DNA of 8,617 bases from an uncultured Lachnospiraceae bacterium (GTDB lineage: Bacteria; Bacillota_A; Clostridia; Lachnospirales; Lachnospiraceae). The notes under the pieces were generated by a model, which saw nothing but the letters and a program-made list of their open reading frames with translations, ran no database searches and was not told the DNA's origin. Position numbers and translations under genes: made by a program. The stretch is taken from contig CAJUDN010000070.1 in the NCBI GenBank assembly GCA_910585355.1, positions 4,493 through 13,109 on the forward strand, written 5' to 3'. Below, piece by piece: positions 5,374 to 8,617 of the stretch (position 1 is its first letter; the number at the start of each line of letters is the position of its first letter).

Positions 5374-6417
5374 TTAATCTCCCAGAACGTTGACGATCTT
5401 CGCCGGCGTTCTGTAGTACATATTTGATTTTATGATTCCTACTCTCTCGTTGGAAGCGTGAACGATCTGCCCGTTTCCTATGTAAATCGCTACATGGTCG
5501 ATGGAGCCACCGCTGCTGTAGAAGACTAAATCTCCCCGTCTGGCGTTCTCCGCCGAAACTACGCGCCCCTGTGAGGACTGTGCAGCAGCCGTGCGGTTTA
5601 AGTAAACGCCGGCGGCATGGCTTAGAATGTATCTTGTAAATCCGGAACAGTCCACACCCGTATTCGGGTCATTTCCGCCATAAACGTATGCATTGCCGAT
5701 ATAACTCAGCGCATAATTGACAATCGTATCCCGCCGCCGCGCCCTGCGCTCTTTTTCCGCCGCTTCGGCCGCTTTCTTTTTCTCGATTGTATCCAGGTAG
5801 GAATCGTAACGGCTGTTTTTTTCCGTAAGGCTTGCCTGCAGATAGCCAAGCTGCGACTGAATCGACTCGAAGCTTCTCGCATCCTCCGAGAGGACCGCCG
5901 CAAAATCCACCGAGGCGATCTGCACCACGCCAAACAGCTCCTCCGTCCCTACCTCGTCTGTCGCAAGGAGCCCTGACATCCCCTCAGCTTTTGCCTCCGG
6001 GCTTTCCGGAATCTCCTGCAGGCCCAGCTCCTCCCGAATCTGTGCTTCCCGCTCCACTAATTCCTCAAGTTCTTTGATGGCGTCGCGCGCTTCCTGTTCC
6101 AGGCTCTTCAGTTCCTGTTCCTGAAGCTCCTGCTCCTTTCTTAATGCCTCGTTCTCTGCATCTGCCTGCTGCTTTCCGACCGCAAGCTTTTCCCATTCCT
6201 GTTCAAGCTCGGCCTTTTCCTCTCGTACCTTCTCTAATTGAAGACGAGAGCCTGCCAAGAACAGACAGGTTCCTGTCAGCACCAGGAGTCCCAGGAAAAA
6301 AAGTCCGAACGTCCATACCGGCGTTTTAAAATGAATCGGCTTTTTTTCCGAATGCGGAAGCAACATGACCGTATAATTTAACGAAATACGTTCCTTCTTA
6401 AACTTTTTCCATTTCAT
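5374..6417 (-). CDS. Membrane-anchored coiled-coil NlpC/P60 peptidoglycan hydrolase
   Basis: Predicted cell-wall endopeptidase. The 347-residue protein has a basic cytoplasmic N-terminus, one transmembrane segment (about 34-56), a long Glu/Lys-rich coiled coil (57-132), a linker, a second helical stretch (180-228) and a C-terminal NlpC/P60 domain (about 231-347). The catalytic residues are visible: Cys257 in VDCSGF, His308 in IDHVAIYIG and a third polar residue, His320, in IVHASN. NlpC/P60 enzymes typically cut the D-Glu to diamino-acid bond of stem peptides. No signal-peptidase site is obvious, so it is probably a type II anchor with the enzyme outside the cell. It follows the bactofilin gene by 33 bases in the same unit. 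The ATG at 6417 is the only ATG after an in-frame TGA; GGGAG lies about 13 bases upstream, a weak spacing. Confidence 0.9.
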   Translation of the reverse strand: MKWKKFKKERISLNYTVMLLPHSEKKPIHFKTPVWTFGLFFLGLLVLTGTCLFLAGSRLQLEKVREEKAELEQEWEKLAVGKQQADAENEALRKEQELQEQELKSLEQEARDAIKELEELVEREAQIREELGLQEIPESPEAKAEGMSGLLATDEVGTEELFGVVQIASVDFAAVLSEDARSFESIQSQLGYLQASLTEKNSRYDSYLDTIEKKKAAEAAEKERRARRRDTIVNYALSYIGNAYVYGGNDPNTGVDCSGFTRYILSHAAGVYLNRTAAAQSSQGRVVSAENARRGDLVFYSSGGSIDHVAIYIGNGQIVHASNERVGIIKSNMYYRTPAKIVNVLGD

Positions 6418-6450
6418 CCGTCAGGCTGTTCTCCCACTCCAGAATTTTTC

Positions 6451-6966
6451 TCAGGCAGTTTCCTTCTTTTCTTCTTTCAGCTCTTCTTTCTTCTTCTCCT
6501 TATCGGACGCGGGCCCGGGTTCAGGCTCCGGAAGCGCCTCGGGCTTTGAAAGCTCTCCCGTCTCTAAGAGTGTCTCCTTATCCAGATCAAAATTCGGGAG
6601 CCCTTCCGCCCCCTCTGCGATTTCCATCGAACATCTTCCGCGGAAGGAAGCGCCCTCGTCGATCACCAGCGTCTTTGTAAACAAATCGCCGATCACACGG
6701 CCCGTCTCGGTAAGCTGAATCCTCTGCTGTGCGTGAAGGTTCCCGTATACCGTACCGGCCACCAGAATCTCAAAGCCGTCAATATCTCCGTAAATCACGC
6801 CGTGCTCCCCGATGATCACCGTACTCTCCGAGAGGATCTTACCGCGCAGTGTTCCGTCCACCCGGGTGGATTCTGAGGCGATTAACTGACCCTCAATTCT
6901 TGAATTATCGCCAATGATCGTATTAATGATTGCAGTGATTTCATTTTTCTTTTTCGTATTAAACAT
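6451..6966 (-). CDS. Bactofilin (polymer-forming cytoskeletal protein)
   Basis: Bactofilins self-assemble into nucleotide-free filaments made of a right-handed beta-helix, often at the membrane, and localise wall-modifying enzymes. The 171-residue product has a short basic N-terminal tail. Its core of repeating beta-helix turns runs from about residue 17 to 113: IIGDNSRIEGQL, STRVDGTLRGKI, STVIIGEHGVIYGDI, ILVAGTVYGNL, GRVIGDL and LVIDEGASFRG. A disordered C-terminal tail is rich in Pro, Glu and Lys (about 140-171). The ATG at 6966 is preferred because GGGGAG lies 5 bases upstream; the earlier in-frame ATG at 6984 has no Shine-Dalgarno and lies in the leader. Promoter 7029-7057 precedes it. 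The hydrolase gene follows in the same unit, the usual context for this family, though the partner is more often an M23 peptidase. Confidence 0.94.
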   Translation of the reverse strand: MFNTKKKNEITAIINTIIGDNSRIEGQLIASESTRVDGTLRGKILSESTVIIGEHGVIYGDIDGFEILVAGTVYGNLHAQQRIQLTETGRVIGDLFTKTLVIDEGASFRGRCSMEIAEGAEGLPNFDLDKETLLETGELSKPEALPEPEPGPASDKEKKKEELKEEKKETA

Positions 6967-6994
6967 AATCTCTCCCCGCTTCATACTGAGCTGT

Positions 6995-7020
6995 GCCGGA
7001 AGCCGCTTTAACGGTTCGGC
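6995..7020 (-). other. Hairpin at the 5' end of the bactofilin transcript
   Basis: GCCG and CGGC arms enclose a smaller CCG/CGG stem with a TTAAAG loop. The predicted transcription start is about 7021-7022, so the hairpin would occupy the extreme 5' end of the mRNA. A 5'-terminal stem is known to protect some Gram-positive mRNAs from 5'-end-dependent decay; that role here is inference. Confidence 0.45.
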
Positions 7021-7028
7021 ATATTTAT

Positions 7029-7057
7029 ATAGTAATACTTTTCTAACAAAATTTCAA
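7029..7057 (-). promoter_or_regulatory. Promoter of the bactofilin-NlpC/P60 unit
   Basis: A -35 box TTGAAA (7052-7057), a 17-base spacer and a -10 box TACTAT (7029-7034) lie about 63 bases upstream of the bactofilin ATG in a very AT-rich stretch. A or T tracts upstream of the -35 could act as an UP element. No competing promoter of similar quality is seen between 6985 and 7142. Confidence 0.75.
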
Positions 7058-7087
7058 TAAAAATTAGTATTTTTGTAATTTTTATTG
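7055..7087. repeat. 11-bp inverted repeat over the bactofilin -35 box
   Basis: CAATAAAAATT (7055-7065) and AATTTTTATTG (7077-7087) are perfect inverted arms around an 11-base spacer; beyond a single mismatch two more bases pair. The left arm overlaps the -35 hexamer. This placement fits an operator, or an AT-rich weak bidirectional terminator after the DUF401 gene (stop at 7143-7145), for which no better terminator is visible. Confidence 0.55.
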
Positions 7088-7142
7088 CAACAGTTCAGCC
7101 CTGCAAAGATTCAGAATGAAAAACGCGTTGAAAGCCTGCAAC

Positions 7143-8342
7143 TTATGCAAACAACAAAATATGATAATAGATGGTCATTATGATACAAAATATCAGGGAC
7201 AGGGGCAGCGTCTTTCGTATCAAATCCCCTAAGGACACATGAAAATAATCTGAGGCGACTACCAGGCAGATATGGGTAGGCGATAACTGGCTCGCCGCAT
7301 GAGTAACGCACATCAGATACACCATGAAAGGCGCGCCCCCCGGGATTGCCGCAAAAGCCAGAGGAGTCCCCATAGCAATGGCACCAGTGGAACCGCTGAT
7401 GATGGTTGCAACAAAGAAAAGAATCGCAAAAATCAGGTAAGCAGGCAGCGGCAGAGACGACATGGCCTCAGGGAGCAGCGCCAGTACGCCGGTATAGGCG
7501 ATAAACTCTTTCAGCACTAACACCAGGAACATATTTCCCAACATCTTCTTTTCAAAAGCCGAAACTGCAAATTTTCTCAGCTCTTTCGTTTTCACCTGAT
7601 AGACCACAATACAAAGCAGTATGGAGATCAGTACGGCTGCCACCACTTCCACATGAAATACCAGGATTAATATCAAAATCAACAGCAGAGACCAGAGATG
7701 AAGAAACAGATTCATTCCGTCCCTGATGCGGTTTTTGCTTGGCGGAGTTCCCGTCTCTTTCGGAATGCGGCGCAGATACGTTACGTATCCGAGCACAAAC
7801 AGGGTAAGCACCGGAATAATCATTTCAGCCATAAATGCCCCAATCTCCACCCCGGCAAGATTGGCCATCAAAAGCACTGCCGTGTAAGTGGGAAGGGTGC
7901 TTTCAGGGATATGGCGGAACCAGCTGGATACAAATGCCTGTTCTTTCGGATTTAGATATCCGTCCGCGGCGTCTTTCACGATCTCACTACACAGAATCAT
8001 GGAGGCGGCTGAGGGCAGCAGGCCGATAAACAGGCACGCGCCTGCCATATTGACCCTGCGGTTATGGAAAATTCCATTTAAGTCCTGCTGGGCCAGTTTT
8101 ATCTGAGAACGCGCCTCCAGAATCCTCTGCAAGAACGTGATGAAATAAAAGGAAAGTAATACGGACAGTGAAGACCATTGGGTAAACACCATAGAGACAC
8201 GCCCTGCCATTTCTAGCGGAGAAATCTGAAATAGTATGGCGGTTACCGCCAAACCTCCTAATATAGCCTGATAAAGAGGGCGGTGGAATGCCAGGATGGC
8301 AATGATAACAGCAAAAGTAATTCCAAGATATAAAATCTGCAT
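7143..8342 (-). CDS. DUF401 family polytopic membrane protein
   Basis: The 399-residue product is almost entirely hydrophobic, with about ten predicted membrane segments. Family-like blocks are GLLPSAASMILCSEIV (about 107-122), the FVSSWFRHIPE loop (137-147), IISGSTGAIAMGTPLAF (314-330) and QLSPTHICLVVASDYFHVS (352-370). The two polar hairpin-like blocks, one per half, resemble the inverted-repeat layout of ion-transporter-superfamily permeases, to which I believe DUF401 is assigned. A secondary transporter role is therefore inferred; the substrate is unknown. The ATG at 8342 has AAGGGGAA about 8 bases upstream and begins directly with a membrane segment. An in-frame ATG at 8465 would add 41 AT-rich, non-conserved residues across the promoter region. 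The gene is transcribed alone. Confidence 0.85.
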   Translation of the reverse strand: MQILYLGITFAVIIAILAFHRPLYQAILGGLAVTAILFQISPLEMAGRVSMVFTQWSSLSVLLSFYFITFLQRILEARSQIKLAQQDLNGIFHNRRVNMAGACLFIGLLPSAASMILCSEIVKDAADGYLNPKEQAFVSSWFRHIPESTLPTYTAVLLMANLAGVEIGAFMAEMIIPVLTLFVLGYVTYLRRIPKETGTPPSKNRIRDGMNLFLHLWSLLLILILILVFHVEVVAAVLISILLCIVVYQVKTKELRKFAVSAFEKKMLGNMFLVLVLKEFIAYTGVLALLPEAMSSLPLPAYLIFAILFFVATIISGSTGAIAMGTPLAFAAIPGGAPFMVYLMCVTHAASQLSPTHICLVVASDYFHVSLGDLIRKTLPLSLIFCIIMTIYYHILLFA

Positions 8343-8382
8343 TGTATAGATTCCCCTTTTCTTTTCAATTTTTCTTTGCCCA

Positions 8383-8411
8383 ATTATATCCGGATTACTT
8401 TTTCTGTACAA
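8383..8411 (-). promoter_or_regulatory. Proximal promoter of the DUF401 gene
   Basis: A perfect TATAAT (8383-8388) lies 40 bases before the ATG. A weak -35, TTGTAC at 17-base spacing (8406-8411) or TGTACA at 16, is upstream. The -35 is poor, so an activator or the distal promoter may matter. Confidence 0.55.
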
Positions 8412-8432
8412 TATATAAATAATTTTATTAGT

Positions 8433-8465
8433 AACTATTAAATTAAATAGTTTAGGGTACGTCAA
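8433..8465 (-). promoter_or_regulatory. Distal promoter with operator-like palindrome, DUF401 gene
   Basis: TTGACG (8460-8465) and TTTAAT (8437-8442) are spaced by 17 bases. AACTATT (8433-8439) and AATAGTT (8446-8452) are perfect inverted arms; with the central AATT the 20-bp site is symmetric at 18 of 20 positions. The palindrome covers the -10 box and half of the spacer, where a dimeric repressor would block polymerase. No regulator gene is in the window. Confidence 0.55.
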
Positions 8466-8468
8466 CTC

Positions 8469-8509
8469 AAAACAGGTGCAGCGCCGAAAATTTAGGCCTG
8501 CACCTGTTT
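8469..8509 (-). terminator. Stem-loop terminator of a gene entering from the right edge
   Basis: A perfect 12-bp stem (AAACAGGTGCAG, 8470-8481, with CTGCACCTGTTT, 8498-8509) is extended by GCC/GGC after a one-base bulge and closes an AT-rich loop. On the minus strand it is followed by TTTT (8469-8472), a short T-tract. It sits just upstream of the DUF401 promoters and would insulate them. Confidence 0.7.
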
Positions 8510-8522
8510 CATACCTCCATTT

Positions 8523-8617
8523 TCACTTCTTTTTTACGTCAGCAACGAGCCAAAGTCCGTGCTTGCACGAGACCTTGGCGACTGCCGCGATAACTTGAGA
8601 AACTCGCAAAGCGTGTT
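8523..8617 (-). other. Edge sequence with imperfect hairpin and a partial open frame
   Basis: An imperfect inverted repeat (GCCAAAGTCCGTGC at 8549-8562 and its partner at 8565-8579, loop TT, one mismatch and one bulge) lies here. A minus-strand frame is open from the window edge to TGA at 8523-8525, 30 codons ending GLWLVADVKKK; the other two minus frames are also open for more than 20 codons. I cannot tell a gene end from a dispersed GC-rich repeat. The terminator follows 14 bases later. Confidence 0.3.

Noticed and set aside
5832..6077. Plus-strand proline-rich frame
   Set aside because: It is the antisense of the Glu/Lys-rich coiled-coil codons in the NlpC/P60 gene, which produces proline and serine runs by codon complementarity.
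8343..8465. N-terminal extension of the DUF401 protein from the ATG at 8465
   Set aside because: The extra 41 codons cover two promoters and an operator-like site and encode an AT-driven Ile/Lys/Asn-rich stretch. The ATG at 8342 has a ribosome binding site.
1..8617. CRISPR arrays, tRNA or rRNA genes, transposases, phage genes
   Set aside because: No regularly spaced direct repeats, cloverleaf or rRNA-like segments were seen, and no open frame resembles a transposase, integrase or phage protein.

Overview
The window reads as a chromosomal segment of a Gram-positive anaerobe of the class Clostridia, most likely family Lachnospiraceae. This is inferred from three things: a ribosomal protein L27 with a cleavable Firmicutes-type N-terminal extension next to its dedicated protease Prp; the rSAM / DUF2344 / RNase G / L21 / Prp / L27 gene order that I associate with Clostridia; and strong AGGAGG-type ribosome binding sites with sigma-A promoters. 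All convincing genes lie on the minus strand, so transcription runs from high to low coordinates. I see no CRISPR array, tRNA, rRNA or transposase gene.

In transcription order, the right edge (about 8466-8617) holds the tail of an unidentified upstream sequence, an imperfect hairpin and a good stem-loop terminator. Next, from two candidate promoters and a near-perfect operator-like palindrome, comes a polytopic DUF401 membrane protein (7143-8342). A short AT-rich intergenic region carries an inverted repeat over the -35 box of a clear promoter. That promoter drives a two-gene unit: a bactofilin cytoskeletal protein (6451-6966), then a membrane-anchored coiled-coil NlpC/P60 peptidoglycan hydrolase (5374-6417). 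I infer that the pair is a local cell-wall-shaping module in which a polymer positions a hydrolase.

The 448-base gap at 4926-5373 is the least explained part. It contains a 154-base nested imperfect palindrome (which also supplies the likely terminator of the hydrolase gene), a second nested hairpin, an extended -10 promoter, and two short open frames of 52 and 47 codons that no standard annotation would call.

The left half is a conserved housekeeping cluster. A radical SAM protein (TIGR03960 type) overlaps its partner (TIGR03936/DUF2344), which in turn overlaps a short RNase G/E. The last codons of the RNase gene contain the -35 box of a strong promoter. This promoter drives an L21-leader-like 5' UTR, then rplU, prp and rpmA, and the unit closes with a textbook terminator at 88-117. 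Prp removes the N-terminal extension of L27, so enzyme and substrate are made from one transcript together with L21.

I did not find a convincing wholly new multi-gene system. The best candidates for something undescribed are the structured 5163-5371 region, the 47-codon frame in front of the radical SAM gene, and the bactofilin-NlpC/P60 pairing.
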